A stretch of 64,000 bases of DNA from Pseudomonadota bacterium. Lineage in GTDB: Bacteria; Pseudomonadota; Gammaproteobacteria; Acidiferrobacterales; Acidiferrobacteraceae. The notes below the pieces were generated by a model. That model did not search any database. It was not told the origin of the DNA and saw nothing but the letters and a program-made list of their open reading frames with translations. The position numbers were made by a program, and so were the translations under genes. The DNA is taken from NCBI GenBank assembly GCA_021816625.1, contig JAKAXM010000007.1:24833-88832 (forward strand), written 5' to 3'. Every line of letters begins with the position of its first letter. Within the stretch, counting starts at the first letter, position 1. Below are positions 50,211 to 59,549 of this stretch, piece by piece.

Positions 50211-50846
50211 TCAGATCCAGAACGCCGTATGGGTCATCACCCGCGCCGCGAGACGCATGGCAAGCCGCGCCGGCGCCGGCAAGGGCCGGCCCCCGGCCTC
50301 GGTGGCGCGTACCGCATGGCGGGCCTCGTCTGCAGCCATATGTTCGATGATGATCCGGGTCTTCTGGTCGGCGGTTGGCAGGCGGTCGAGGTGGCCCTGG
50401 AGATGGGCTACGACCTGACGCTCGGTCTCGGCGACGAAGCCTAGGCTGATCCGGTCACCCATCAAGGCCGTGGCCGCCCCAATGGCAAAGGAGCCGAGAT
50501 ACCAGACGGGGGTCAGATAGCTCCGGTGGGTCTTCAGTTCGCGGATGCGCGCCGCCGTCCAATGGAGATGACGCAGTTCATCACGCCCCGCCGCGCGCAA
50601 GGTCTCATGGATCGCGTCGTCGCGCGCGCAGAGGGCGTGTCCCTGGTAAAGGGCTTGGGCGGCGACCTCACCGGCGTGATTGACGCGCATAAGGCGCCCG
50701 CCCAGGGCGCGCTCGGCGGGCGCCAAATCCGGGTTGTCCTGAGGCACGGTCTCCGGGTAAGGGTTGGCGGACGCGGGGACAAATAAGGCCTTCAGCCCCT
50801 GATCGAGCAGATCGATGATGCGGTCGGAACGCGAGAATATCCTCAT
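50211..50846 (-). CDS. coq7: Ubiquinone biosynthesis hydroxylase Coq7
   Basis: RLMRVNHAGEVAAQALYQGHALCARD...DELRHLHWTAARI...MAADEARHA (di-iron ExxH pairs). Confidence 0.93.
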   Translation of the reverse strand: MRIFSRSDRIIDLLDQGLKALFVPASANPYPETVPQDNPDLAPAERALGGRLMRVNHAGEVAAQALYQGHALCARDDAIHETLRAAGRDELRHLHWTAARIRELKTHRSYLTPVWYLGSFAIGAATALMGDRISLGFVAETERQVVAHLQGHLDRLPTADQKTRIIIEHMAADEARHAVRATEAGGRPLPAPARLAMRLAARVMTHTAFWI

Positions 50847-50856
50847 GGCCTTAACT

Positions 50857-52047
50857 CTAGCACGCGTCATCGGAGGGCGGGAGCTGGCCGGCCAAGACCA
50901 AGAGCGGATGCACCACCGGTAGGGCGAGCCCCTGGCGGCCGAGGGCCGCGGCTAGATGCAGGGCGCAGCCGATGTTGGAAGACACGAGGATGTCCGGTCG
51001 GCACGCCGCCACGGCGCGCACCGCGTCGTCGCCTAGCACTACGGCCAGACGTGGGCGGCGTAGGAAAAAATCGCCGGCGGCGCCGCAGCAGACGGCGTTG
51101 CCGGATGCCGCGATGAGCCGCACCCCGGGGATGTGGGCGAGCAGTTCCCATACAAAACCTGCGCCATGCAGGCTGTTGCGCAGGGTGCAGGGTTCATGGA
51201 TGGCGATGGTGCGCGCCAAAGGTCGGAGCGCCAGACGATCGAGAGGGGCCTTTTCCACGAGGAAGCGGTGGATGTCGAAAACGGCCGGGAACCCCTGATC
51301 ACGATCCCGGTCGTAGTCGGCAAGTTCGCTTACGCAGGCGGAATTGAGAGACACCAAGGCCGGCGGGCCGCCGGCGAACGCCCGTCGGTTGCGGTCTTGC
51401 GCCGTCGCGGCCAGATCGGCATGGCCGGCATGGGATGCGAGCGCTCCGCAGCATTCCTGGCGGGCGGCGACCTGGACCCGCAGGCCGGTGGCCTTGAGAA
51501 TCCGCGCCGCGGCGTTGAGCGCCGGGGCGTCGAGGTCGGCGGTGCAGCCCAGAAAGAGGCCGACATCGAAGGGGCCTTCGGTATCGCCCCGCGGTATCGG
51601 CGCGCGCGCGCGGGTCGGCGCATGACGCAGGGCCATGAGGGGGCCGGCCCCGGCCCCGGTCGGGAGTTGCGCCAGCCGCCGCGCCAGGCGGTAAGCGAAG
51701 CCGAACGCGCGCGGCCAGCGGCTGGTGCGTATCAATAGCCGGCGCAGGCGGTCGCCGGGGGTTGGGGGGCGGGCTTCCGCAAGGAGCGCACGCCCGTTTT
51801 TTAAGAGCGCGCCGTAGGGCACGGTGCTTGGGCAGACGGCCTCACAGGCGCGACAGCCCAGACAGCCGTCGATGTGGTCGGCGAGCCGGTCGTTCAGCGG
51901 CAAACGGCCTTCGGCGCCCGCCCGCAGTAGGGCCACGCGTCCGCGCGGCGACTCGTTTTCGTTTAGACTGTCACGGTAAGTAGGGCAGTGCGGTAGGCAC
52001 AGTCCGCACGCCACACACCGGTCGGCCCCGGCCCGTATCGAGGACAC
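50857..52047 (-). CDS. glcF: Glycolate oxidase iron-sulfur subunit (GlcF-like)
   Basis: CVACGLCLPHCPTYRDSLNENESPRGRVALLRA...CLGCRACEAVCPSTVPYG; CCG motifs RQECCGALASHAG and GNAVCCGAAGDFF. Confidence 0.88.
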   Translation of the reverse strand: MSSIRAGADRCVACGLCLPHCPTYRDSLNENESPRGRVALLRAGAEGRLPLNDRLADHIDGCLGCRACEAVCPSTVPYGALLKNGRALLAEARPPTPGDRLRRLLIRTSRWPRAFGFAYRLARRLAQLPTGAGAGPLMALRHAPTRARAPIPRGDTEGPFDVGLFLGCTADLDAPALNAAARILKATGLRVQVAARQECCGALASHAGHADLAATAQDRNRRAFAGGPPALVSLNSACVSELADYDRDRDQGFPAVFDIHRFLVEKAPLDRLALRPLARTIAIHEPCTLRNSLHGAGFVWELLAHIPGVRLIAASGNAVCCGAAGDFFLRRPRLAVVLGDDAVRAVAACRPDILVSSNIGCALHLAAALGRQGLALPVVHPLLVLAGQLPPSDDAC

Positions 52048-52096
52048 CAGGGCGGCGGCCCTTTCATGACCTGATTTATTGCCTGCTAGGAGCGTT

Positions 52097-52426
52097 ATGG
52101 GAGCCCCCTCGTATTATCGTCAGCACGTCTTCTTTTGCACGAACGAACGCAGCGATGGCCGCCGCTGTTGCCAGCAGCAGGACGCCCAGGCCCTCCGCGA
52201 TTATGCCAAGCAGCGGGTCAAGGCCTTGGGTCTGGCGGGCCCGGGGGGCGTGCGCGTGAACACGGCGGGCTGCATGGATCGATGCGAAGAAGGGCCGGTG
52301 CTGGTCGTCTACCCGGAAGGGGTATGGTACACCTATGTGGACCGCGAGGACATTGACGAGATCCTGGAGAGCCATGTAGTGGGTGGGGTTCCCGTGGAAC
52401 GGCTGCGCCTCGACCGCGGGCTCTGA
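52097..52426 (+). CDS. (2Fe-2S) ferredoxin, thioredoxin-like fold
   Basis: HVFFCTNERSDGRRCCQQQDAQALRDYAKQRVKALGL...RVNTAGCMDRCEEGPVLVVYPEGVWY. Confidence 0.92.
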   Translation: MGAPSYYRQHVFFCTNERSDGRRCCQQQDAQALRDYAKQRVKALGLAGPGGVRVNTAGCMDRCEEGPVLVVYPEGVWYTYVDREDIDEILESHVVGGVPVERLRLDRGL

Positions 52427-52434
52427 TTAAAGGA

Positions 52435-52465
52435 GGAAGGGGGTTTGGGAACCAAACCCCCTTCC
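52435..52465. terminator. Perfect 14-bp hairpin after the ferredoxin gene, no U tract
   Basis: GGAAGGGGGTTTGG-gaa-CCAAACCCCCTTCC. Confidence 0.55.
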
Positions 52466-52499
52466 TATGGTCAGACAAGACAAGAACAACACTACCCCC

Positions 52500-52528
52500 T
52501 TGACAGCGAGGGATTAATATTAGATAAT
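52500..52528 (+). promoter_or_regulatory. Near-consensus sigma70 promoter (TTGACA-17-GATAAT)
   Basis: -35 52500-52505, -10 52523-52528, AT-rich spacer in a GC-rich genome. Confidence 0.8.
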
Positions 52529-52534
52529 TATTAT

Positions 52535-52637
52535 ATGCTTTTACGGAACGGGGGTGTGTGACCCGGACCGCTTACCGACTCCTCCATCCTCCTAGTGGTG
52601 GTTCAAGGCGTGGCTTACCCCACGCCTTCTTTTTTTC
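52535..52637 (+). ncRNA. Candidate ~100-nt small RNA with CUCCU loop and own terminator
   Basis: Bounded by the 52500-52528 promoter and the terminator at 52605-52637. Hairpin CCAUC-CUCCUAGU-GGUGG at 52584-52601. No ORF longer than 8 codons noticed in the + frames. Confidence 0.55.
52605..52637 (+). terminator. Intrinsic terminator of the candidate sRNA
   Basis: AAGGCGTGG-cttacc-CCACGCCTT followed by CTTTTTTTCT. Confidence 0.85.
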
Positions 52638-52691
52638 TCGCCCCTATATACCACAATTCACAGCCGGGTCAACCCAGGGCCGCGCCAACCG

Positions 52692-52720
52692 TTGACAGTG
52701 CGCCCGCTCCTCCGTACCAT
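52692..52720 (+). promoter_or_regulatory. Promoter for rplM-rpsI (TTGACA-17-TACCAT)
   Basis: -35 52692-52697, -10 52715-52720; about 30-nt leader to rplM. Confidence 0.65.
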
Positions 52721-52756
52721 GCGGCCCTTCGTACTATTCGCCTCGGAATCATTCCC

Positions 52757-53194
52757 ATGACGACGTTCACGGCTAAATCAGAGACAGTACGGCGCGACTG
52801 GTTCGTCGTCGACGCCACGGGCCATGTGTTGGGTCGGCTCGCCACCGAGATCGCCCGGCGTTTGCGCGGCAAGCACAAGCCCGAATTTACCCCCCATGTC
52901 GATACCGGGGACTACATCGTCGTGGTCAATGCGGACAAGATCGAGGTGACGGGGCGCAAGGCGCAGAACAAGCTCTATCATAGCTACTCGGGTTATCAGA
53001 GCGGCTTGAAGACCCACACCTTTACGGAGATGAAGGTCCGGGCCCCGGAAGAGGTCATAGAGGCGGCGGTACGCGGGATGTTGCCGAAAGGTCCTCTAGG
53101 CCGGCAGATGGCACGAAAGCTCAAGGTTTTTGCGGGGACCGCGCATACGCATGCGGCCCAGCAGCCCAAACCGCTCGAATTGAAGAAGGGATAA
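52757..53194 (+). CDS. rplM: 50S ribosomal protein L13
   Basis: [80 protein letters not shown]. Confidence 0.98.
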   Translation: MTTFTAKSETVRRDWFVVDATGHVLGRLATEIARRLRGKHKPEFTPHVDTGDYIVVVNADKIEVTGRKAQNKLYHSYSGYQSGLKTHTFTEMKVRAPEEVIEAAVRGMLPKGPLGRQMARKLKVFAGTAHTHAAQQPKPLELKKG

Positions 53195-53203
53195 GGAAAC
53201 CGT

Positions 53204-53596
53204 ATGGCCGAAGTCAAGCATTATGGGACGGGGCGGCGCAAGTCGGCGAACGCGCGCGTGTACCTGAGTCGGGGCAAAGGGGCTTTTGTGGTGAATAACC
53301 GCCCCGTCGACGAGTACTTTGGGCGCGAGACCTCCCGCACCCTGGTCCGCCAGCCGTTTGCCGTCACCGATACCGAGAACCGCTTCGATGTCTACGTCAA
53401 TGTCCGGGGTGGCGGACCCAGCGGCCAGGCCGGCGCCGTGCTTCATGGCATATCCCGGGCGCTCTTGGCCTATGACGAATCCCTGCGTTCATCGTTACGC
53501 CGCGCCGGTTTCCTGACCCGCGACGCGCGCGAAGTGGAACGCAAGAAGGTCGGCCTACACAAGGCCCGCAAGCGCCCGCAGTACTCCAAGCGCTAA
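53204..53596 (+). CDS. rpsI: 30S ribosomal protein S9
   Basis: [35 protein letters not shown]...[14 protein letters not shown]. Confidence 0.98.
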   Translation: MAEVKHYGTGRRKSANARVYLSRGKGAFVVNNRPVDEYFGRETSRTLVRQPFAVTDTENRFDVYVNVRGGGPSGQAGAVLHGISRALLAYDESLRSSLRRAGFLTRDAREVERKKVGLHKARKRPQYSKR

Positions 53597-53608
53597 TCGC
53601 CCCCTCTT

Positions 53609-53682
53609 TGGGGGATCGTCTAGTGGTAGGACAGCGGACTCTGACTCCGTTAACCGAGGTTCGAATCCTCGTCCCCCAGCCA
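53609..53682 (+). tRNA. tRNA-Gln (anticodon CUG), CCA encoded
   Basis: TGGGGGA...TCCCCCA-G-CCA acceptor; anticodon arm GCGGA-CTCTGAC-TCCGT; T-loop GAGGTTCGAATCCTC. Confidence 0.95.
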
Positions 53683-53689
53683 CCATAAA

Positions 53690-53718
53690 AAGGTCCAGAC
53701 TTCGGTCCGGGCCTTTTG
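53690..53718 (+). terminator. Intrinsic terminator after tRNA-Gln
   Basis: AAGGTCCAGAC-ttcg-GTCCGGGCCTT followed by TT. Confidence 0.7.
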
Positions 53719-53766
53719 TCGTTTCCGGGCCGGCCCCCACAAAGGTTACCCCGGCCCCGCCGCGCC

Positions 53767-56700
53767 CTATGAAGATTCCGCGGCCTGGTAATCGCCGTCT
53801 GTGAGCTTATGCATGAGCCAGGTATCGAGCGCATCCTCCGTGACCTGCATATTCATGAGGGTGGTGACCAGGGCCTGGGACCCTTGCTGGTGTTGCGTCA
53901 CGGCCTCGGCCATCAGTTCATGGCCGTGGGCGTGCAAGGCCATGACGGTGTGCGGGGCTCGCCCTTTGAGCCAGGCATGCAGCGGACATTGGTCGACCGT
54001 GAGCCCGGCCTGTCCGAGCAAAGGGCGGCCTTGGTGTAACATCTCGCTTACGGCCCGGGCGAGACCCCGGTGACCGGCGCGCGCCAGCCATGCCTGGGCC
54101 TGCGTGGAGGCGCTGCGGCGTGTGCCCGTCCAGAGCGCACGCGGGTGCCAGTTCGCGACCCAGTGCGCCACCGACTCGAAGGGCAGGGGGCGACTGATCA
54201 CATAACCCTGGGCGTATTCGCAACCCAGATCCCGCAAGAGTAGCCCTTGCTCTTCTTGCTCCACGCCTTCGGCGACTGTCGTGAGTCGCAGCACGCGGGC
54301 GGCCGTCAGAATGGCGCTTACGATCGCAAAATCACGCGGGTCTTCACTCATGTCGGTCACGAAGCTTTTGTCGATCTTTAGGATGTCGCAGGGAAGTTTT
54401 TGCAGATAGTTGAGGGAGGCATAGCCGGTTCCGAAGTCGTCGAGCGCGACGCTGACCCCCAAGGCCCGGCACGCGGTCAGTACGGTGGCGGCCTGCGCCA
54501 AATCGGGCAGCTCACTCGTCTCGGTGATCTCGATCTCGAGATAACGGCAGACGTTCTCATGACGGCCGATGAGATCTTGGATGGTCTTCAGAAAGTCCGG
54601 GTGCAGGAGATGGAGACTGTGGATGTTGACCGCGACCGGGAGATGCAGCCCCTGTTTACAGAAGGCGGCAAGGGCACTGTAGGCCTCTTCCAGGACATAG
54701 AGGTCGAGGCGGCGCATGAGGTCGGCGTCCTGCTCTATGACCGGAAAATACTCAGCCGGCGCCCAGACCTTGCCATCGGGGCGGGGCCAGCGGATCAAGG
54801 CCTCGAGGCCGCGTACCCGGCCACTTGCGATCTCGACTTGCGGCTGAAAATAGAGCACCGGGATCCGCTCGCGCAGGGCGGTGGCAAATTCGTTTTGGAG
54901 CTTGCGCTGATTGACGATGCGCTCTTCGAGGGCCGGCGTAAAAAAGCGGTGCAGGTTCTTGCCAAGGCGTTTGGCCTCGTAGAGGGCGAGGTCCGCGCGC
55001 CGTATGAGATCGTCCACCTGGCTGCCGTCTTGCGGGAATAGGCTGATCCCGATACTGGCGGCTACCGCGAGTTGGTCGTGACCGGCCGCCACGAACGGGG
55101 TGGTGAAGGCCTGGCGGATGGCGTCGATCATGGTGACCGCCTGCTGGGCGTGGGCAAGCGGTGTAAAGAGCAGGCCGAACTCATCGCCGCCGAGGCGCGC
55201 GACCGTGCTGCCGGCCGGGACCGCCTCGCGGATCCGGGCGGCGATACGGCGCAAAAGCTCATCGCCCACGATGTGGCCAAACTGATCGTTGATGGCCTTG
55301 AATCCATCGAGATCGAGGATCACGACCGCGAGACCCTTCTGGGCCGGCGGCGGCAGCGCCAGGGCGTCGGTCAGCTTCTGCCGGAACAGGATCCGGTTGT
55401 CGAGGCCCGTGAGGGCGTCGTGACGGGCCTGGTGGATAAGTTGCTGCTCGCGCTCCGTGTCTTCCAAGGAAAAGGCCAGGTCTTGGGCCAGGCCTTCGAG
55501 GAGCCGCACGAGGGCCGGGGCGAAGAGGCTTAATTGTTCCGACCCCAAGGCCAAGATGGCGACGACCCCGGACTTGGTGCGGATGGGGAGGGCGGCGGCC
55601 GATTTGGTACCGGCCCGGACGTGCATGTCGTGCCATGGGGTGAAGCGGGCATCATGCGCTAAGTCGTCTGTGATCTCGATATGGCCGCTGCGCACGGCGC
55701 GGCCGGCGGTACCGAGACCTTCGGGACGGTTCGGGTCGGCGGTGAAGACACACCGGTACCAATCGATGCCCAAGGGCCGCTTTTCGCTGAAGGCGACGAC
55801 CCGGATGTCGCCGGAGGGCTCGACGCGCCCGATCCAGGCAAACAATAGACCGGTGTAGGCGATAATGATCCGACAGGTCTCGGCGAACAGGTGGTCGGGT
55901 TCGGGGTGGCGGACGATGAACTGGTTGAGCTCGCTCAAGGCGAGATAGAAGTCGCGCTGCTGCTCGGCGAAGGCCCGCTCGGCGCGGATCCGGTTCTCGG
56001 CGCTTGCCTGTATCCCTTCGGCGCGGGTGAGCTCACGCCGGGACGCCCGATAGTAGATGGTGGCGCTTAGCAGCAGTGCCAAGATGAGGCCGACGGGGAT
56101 CTCGAGCCGGTTCACAAAGGTCGCGATGAGATTCTTGAGAGGTAGGCTTACGCCCGCGAGCAGCCCGTAGTGCGCCGACTGGTAGGCGCCGAGTCGCAGC
56201 CCGGTGCGGGTCTCTCCCGAGAACTCCCCCTCGCTGTGGCGGAGGGCATGGCGCATGGCGTGCATCAGCGCGCCGGTGCGGATGGTCCGGTAGTGGGCTT
56301 TGGTGGGATGGGGCAGCCGGTATTCGAGCGCGCCGCTGCGGTCGAGGATGAAGATGTGGAAGTGGGCCGGGAGTTTGCCGCGGATCCCGCGCAGGCGCGG
56401 CCAACTCGGCAGGGGTCGCTCGAAGATCAGGGTCCGGCCCCGGGGGAGCGGCTGCCCGAATAAGACCAGACCGCCGGTGGCGAGCGCAAACGGCGGTGAA
56501 AAGCACAGGCCGTGGCGCGGGTGGCAGGCGGTGGTGACGGCGGCCAAGATCCGATGCGTAGCGTCGAGCGCGAAGGGCTTGGCCGCCGCCAGGACCCGGT
56601 TGCCGGGGCCGAGGACGACGATGTCCATGTCCTCGGCGTGGTGGCTTATATAGTGCCTCAGGACCTGGTCGCGCGCCGCGGCCGGGGCTGCCTTAAGGCG

Positions 56701-56928
56701 TCTCTGGACCTCACCCATATCGCGGGCGATGTCGCTTAGGTAGGACTGCTCTACGCGCCCGATCGCGGCCGCCATGATGGCAAGCCGCCGCCGGGTCGCA
56801 TGTTCGAGGCCCTGCCACGAGGCCGCCATGAAGGTGAGCGTGGTGACGAGGATACCGAGCACGAAAAACGCCCACAGCTTACTAACGGCGTGGGGTGGCG
56901 CCTCTTGCGGCGCGTCGCCGCGGCTCAC
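53767..56928 (-). CDS. Membrane GAF-GGDEF-EAL protein (predicted bifunctional cyclic-di-GMP enzyme) with CZB-like C-terminus
   Basis: Two TM segments with periplasmic sensor; GAF; RHDALTGLDNRILF...ARLGGDEFGLLF; EALIRW, EITET, DDFGTGYASL, LKIDKSFV, AEGVEQ; C-terminal CPLHAWLKG...ALHAHGHELM. Confidence 0.93.
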   Translation of the reverse strand: MSRGDAPQEAPPHAVSKLWAFFVLGILVTTLTFMAASWQGLEHATRRRLAIMAAAIGRVEQSYLSDIARDMGEVQRRLKAAPAAARDQVLRHYISHHAEDMDIVVLGPGNRVLAAAKPFALDATHRILAAVTTACHPRHGLCFSPPFALATGGLVLFGQPLPRGRTLIFERPLPSWPRLRGIRGKLPAHFHIFILDRSGALEYRLPHPTKAHYRTIRTGALMHAMRHALRHSEGEFSGETRTGLRLGAYQSAHYGLLAGVSLPLKNLIATFVNRLEIPVGLILALLLSATIYYRASRRELTRAEGIQASAENRIRAERAFAEQQRDFYLALSELNQFIVRHPEPDHLFAETCRIIIAYTGLLFAWIGRVEPSGDIRVVAFSEKRPLGIDWYRCVFTADPNRPEGLGTAGRAVRSGHIEITDDLAHDARFTPWHDMHVRAGTKSAAALPIRTKSGVVAILALGSEQLSLFAPALVRLLEGLAQDLAFSLEDTEREQQLIHQARHDALTGLDNRILFRQKLTDALALPPPAQKGLAVVILDLDGFKAINDQFGHIVGDELLRRIAARIREAVPAGSTVARLGGDEFGLLFTPLAHAQQAVTMIDAIRQAFTTPFVAAGHDQLAVAASIGISLFPQDGSQVDDLIRRADLALYEAKRLGKNLHRFFTPALEERIVNQRKLQNEFATALRERIPVLYFQPQVEIASGRVRGLEALIRWPRPDGKVWAPAEYFPVIEQDADLMRRLDLYVLEEAYSALAAFCKQGLHLPVAVNIHSLHLLHPDFLKTIQDLIGRHENVCRYLEIEITETSELPDLAQAATVLTACRALGVSVALDDFGTGYASLNYLQKLPCDILKIDKSFVTDMSEDPRDFAIVSAILTAARVLRLTTVAEGVEQEEQGLLLRDLGCEYAQGYVISRPLPFESVAHWVANWHPRALWTGTRRSASTQAQAWLARAGHRGLARAVSEMLHQGRPLLGQAGLTVDQCPLHAWLKGRAPHTVMALHAHGHELMAEAVTQHQQGSQALVTTLMNMQVTEDALDTWLMHKLTDGDYQAAESS

Positions 56929-57084
56929 GGCGCGCCCTCGCGCTCCCAGGTCTTCTGTCCGGCCGGCGGTGCCTCGTCTACCCCGCCGCTTTGGTGCCCG
57001 TCCCGGCGGCCGGATTCCGCTTCGCGACCCTCGTTGCTCATGGCGATCACCCCGATCCCCCCTGTATTAGCAACCTCTTCTGTA

Positions 57085-57113
57085 TTGATTTTGTGCAAGC
57101 TGCTTGCTATACC
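57085..57113 (+). promoter_or_regulatory. Porin promoter (TTGATT-17-TATACC) with dyad between -35 and -10
   Basis: -35 57085-57090, -10 57108-57113; GCAAGC-T-GCTTGC at 57095-57107. Confidence 0.5.
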
Positions 57114-57183
57114 TCCCAAGCATAGACGTTACCGCGTCTTATGTGGTTCACAAAAATAAAATACCCTGTTTGGTGAGGAGGCA

Positions 57184-58365
57184 ATGCCAATCATGAAGTG
57201 CAAGGCGCTGGTAGCCGCGATGAGCGCGGCGTTGGTGGTGATCCCGGGGGCGGCGTTCGCGGGGGTCAAGATCGGTGGCATGGCCCAAGGCGAGATCGGC
57301 TACTGGAAGGACAGCAGCCAGGGCGTCGTCAAGAGCCAGGGCACTAACATGCTCGACAACGGCCGCGGCCGTCTGTGGGTCGAGGCCGATCAGAAGCTCG
57401 GTTACGGGCTGACGGGCATGGCCTATTATATGTTGAAGGTCAACACCATGGGCGGAAACACCGGCCAGTCGGGTTTTGATCAGTCGCCTTATGCGCCGAC
57501 GACGAGCGGGGCCGGCGAGAAATACGTGGGTCTGAAGGGTGGTTTCGGGTCCCTCGAGCTTGGCAATATCGCAAGCCCCTATAAGTATACGGGCGGCGTC
57601 ATGTGGGATGCCTTCGTGACCACCGATCTGCAGGCGCGCGGCAACGGCGGTATGGCCGCCGGCGTGTTTGGCCAGAACGGGTTCATGATGAACTCCATCC
57701 TGTATCAGTCCCCGGTCTTCAGCGGCTTCCATGTGGCCTTGGCCTATAGCCCCGAGAACGCCGGCGTAAACGGAAGCGATCCCGCGGCCAAGCTCACGGC
57801 GCAGCACGGCGATTACGCCGGGGCCTTGCAGTGGAAGGCCATGGGCTGGAGCATCTTCGTGGCGCGTGACCATGCGGGGAACGCAGCCGGCCCGACCTAC
57901 AAACCCTATGCCACCCCGGTGGGCGTGGGCAATGGCCTCGTGTATGCCTTCCCGGCCGGCGGCAGCGGTAATCCCACGCAGCTCGCAAGTGCTGCCCAAA
58001 ACAACACCAAGTTCGGCGTGAAGTACAACTTCGGGCCGGTCGCGGTCATGGGCCAGGTGGAAAACCTCCAGACGGCCGGCGAGGCCAATCCGACCCGCGA
58101 CTACTTCCTGGGCGTCGATGGCGCCGTCGGTCATTGGGCCCCGGTGCTGCAGCTCGGCGACACCACCGACAAGTATTGGGCGAACTCGGACCTCAAGGTG
58201 AGCTATATCGCTATCGGTACCTTCTACAACTTCAAGAAGGGCTTTAGCCTCTATGGCGGTTACCGGCGCACCCACATCACGGGGGCATCGTCGGTCCCGG
58301 TCACGGTGGGCGCAAGCGACGGCACGCAGAGCGTGTTCTCGATCGGTATGCGCAAGGTGTTCTAA
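57184..58365 (+). CDS. Outer-membrane general porin
   Basis: Signal peptide MKCKALVAAMSAALVVIPGAAFAGVKIGG; beta-barrel pattern; ends in F (SVFSIGMRKVF). Confidence 0.88.
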   Translation: MPIMKCKALVAAMSAALVVIPGAAFAGVKIGGMAQGEIGYWKDSSQGVVKSQGTNMLDNGRGRLWVEADQKLGYGLTGMAYYMLKVNTMGGNTGQSGFDQSPYAPTTSGAGEKYVGLKGGFGSLELGNIASPYKYTGGVMWDAFVTTDLQARGNGGMAAGVFGQNGFMMNSILYQSPVFSGFHVALAYSPENAGVNGSDPAAKLTAQHGDYAGALQWKAMGWSIFVARDHAGNAAGPTYKPYATPVGVGNGLVYAFPAGGSGNPTQLASAAQNNTKFGVKYNFGPVAVMGQVENLQTAGEANPTRDYFLGVDGAVGHWAPVLQLGDTTDKYWANSDLKVSYIAIGTFYNFKKGFSLYGGYRRTHITGASSVPVTVGASDGTQSVFSIGMRKVF

Positions 58366-58393
58366 ACCGCCATCGGCGGCTTAAAACAGAAAA

Positions 58394-58419
58394 ACGGGGC
58401 CTCGCGCCCCGTTTTTTTT
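58394..58419 (+). terminator. Intrinsic terminator after the porin
   Basis: ACGGGGC-ctcgc-GCCCCGT followed by TTTTTTT. Confidence 0.88.
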
Positions 58420-58425
58420 GCCCTC

Positions 58426-58434
58426 TGTTACAAT
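58426..58434 (+). promoter_or_regulatory. Extended -10 promoter for argC (TGTTACAAT)
   Basis: TG-N-TACAAT 25 bp upstream of the argC ATG. Confidence 0.4.
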
Positions 58435-58459
58435 ACGAGCCCTTCCTGAGGGGGCTTCT

Positions 58460-59494
58460 ATGGTCAAGGTCGGCATAATCGGCGGTACCGGCTATACGGG
58501 ATCCGAACTCTTGCGGCTCTTGGCCCGCCATCCCCGTGTCACGATTGCCGCTATCACCTCGCGCGCGGAGGCGGGCAAGCCCGTGGCCGCGCTCTTTCCG
58601 AGCCTGCGCGGGCACCTCGACCTGCGTTTTTCCGATCCGGCCGATGAGCAGGCCCTGTTGGGCTGCGACATCGTCATGAGCGCGACCCCAAGCGGGGTGG
58701 CCATGACCCATGCGCCGCGGCTGGTCGCAGCCGGCGTGCGCCTGATCGATATCGCGGCCGATTTCCGTATCCGGGACATCGCGGTGTGGGAGCGGTGGTA
58801 CGGCATGCCGCACGCCTGTCCGGAGCTGGTGCGGGAAGCCGTCTACGGTCTACCCGAATATCATCGCGAGGCCATCCGCGGGGCGCGCATCGTCGCGAAC
58901 CCCGGTTGCTATCCGACCGCCATCCAGCTCGGTTTCTTGCCGCTCGTCGAGGCGGGCCTCGTCGATCTGACCACGCTCATGGCCGTGGCCGTGTCGGGCG
59001 TGAGCGGGGCGGGGCGCGGCCTCCATGTGCCCATGCTGTTTGCCGAGGCCTCCGAGTCCGTCAAGGCCTATAACGTACCAGGCCACCGTCATCAGCCCGA
59101 GATCGCGCAGGGCTTGGCGCGTAGCGCCGGCCGTCCGGTCGAGTTCGTATTCGTCCCGCACCTCGTCCCCATGATCCGCGGCATGCACGCGACCCTCTGT
59201 GCGCGTCTGCGGGATCCGGCCGTCGACGTGCAGGCACTCTTCGAGGCCCGTTACCGCGACGAGCCCTTTGTCGACGTGTTGCCACCCGGTAGTCACCCCG
59301 AGACCCGGACCGTGCGCGGCACCAATGTCTGCCGGATCGCCGTGCATAGGCCAGAGGGCACCGACAAGGTGATCGTATTGAGCGCCATCGACAACCTCAC
59401 CAAGGGGGCGAGCGGTCAGGCGGTGCAGAACCTCAATCTCATGTGCGGGTTCCCGGAGACCGAGGGCCTCGACGCCATCGCCCTGTTCCCCTGA
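58460..59494 (+). CDS. argC: N-acetyl-gamma-glutamyl-phosphate reductase
   Basis: [25 protein letters not shown]...[18 protein letters not shown]...[10 protein letters not shown]. Confidence 0.97.
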   Translation: MVKVGIIGGTGYTGSELLRLLARHPRVTIAAITSRAEAGKPVAALFPSLRGHLDLRFSDPADEQALLGCDIVMSATPSGVAMTHAPRLVAAGVRLIDIAADFRIRDIAVWERWYGMPHACPELVREAVYGLPEYHREAIRGARIVANPGCYPTAIQLGFLPLVEAGLVDLTTLMAVAVSGVSGAGRGLHVPMLFAEASESVKAYNVPGHRHQPEIAQGLARSAGRPVEFVFVPHLVPMIRGMHATLCARLRDPAVDVQALFEARYRDEPFVDVLPPGSHPETRTVRGTNVCRIAVHRPEGTDKVIVLSAIDNLTKGASGQAVQNLNLMCGFPETEGLDAIALFP

Positions 59495-59497
59495 ACA

Positions 59498-59525
59498 TTG
59501 TCCGCGAGCGCAGGGCCGCTATACT
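59498..59525 (+). promoter_or_regulatory. Promoter (TTGTCC-16-TATACT) for the DUF6776-bactofilin unit
   Basis: -35 59498-59503, -10 59520-59525. Confidence 0.5.
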
Positions 59526-59549
59526 CCCCCCAGTTCCTGTGGAGGCGTC

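Noticed and set aside
57148-58275. 375-aa minus-strand ORF opposite the porin
   Set aside because: Porin has signal peptide, barrel pattern, promoter and terminator; the opposite ORF has none of these.
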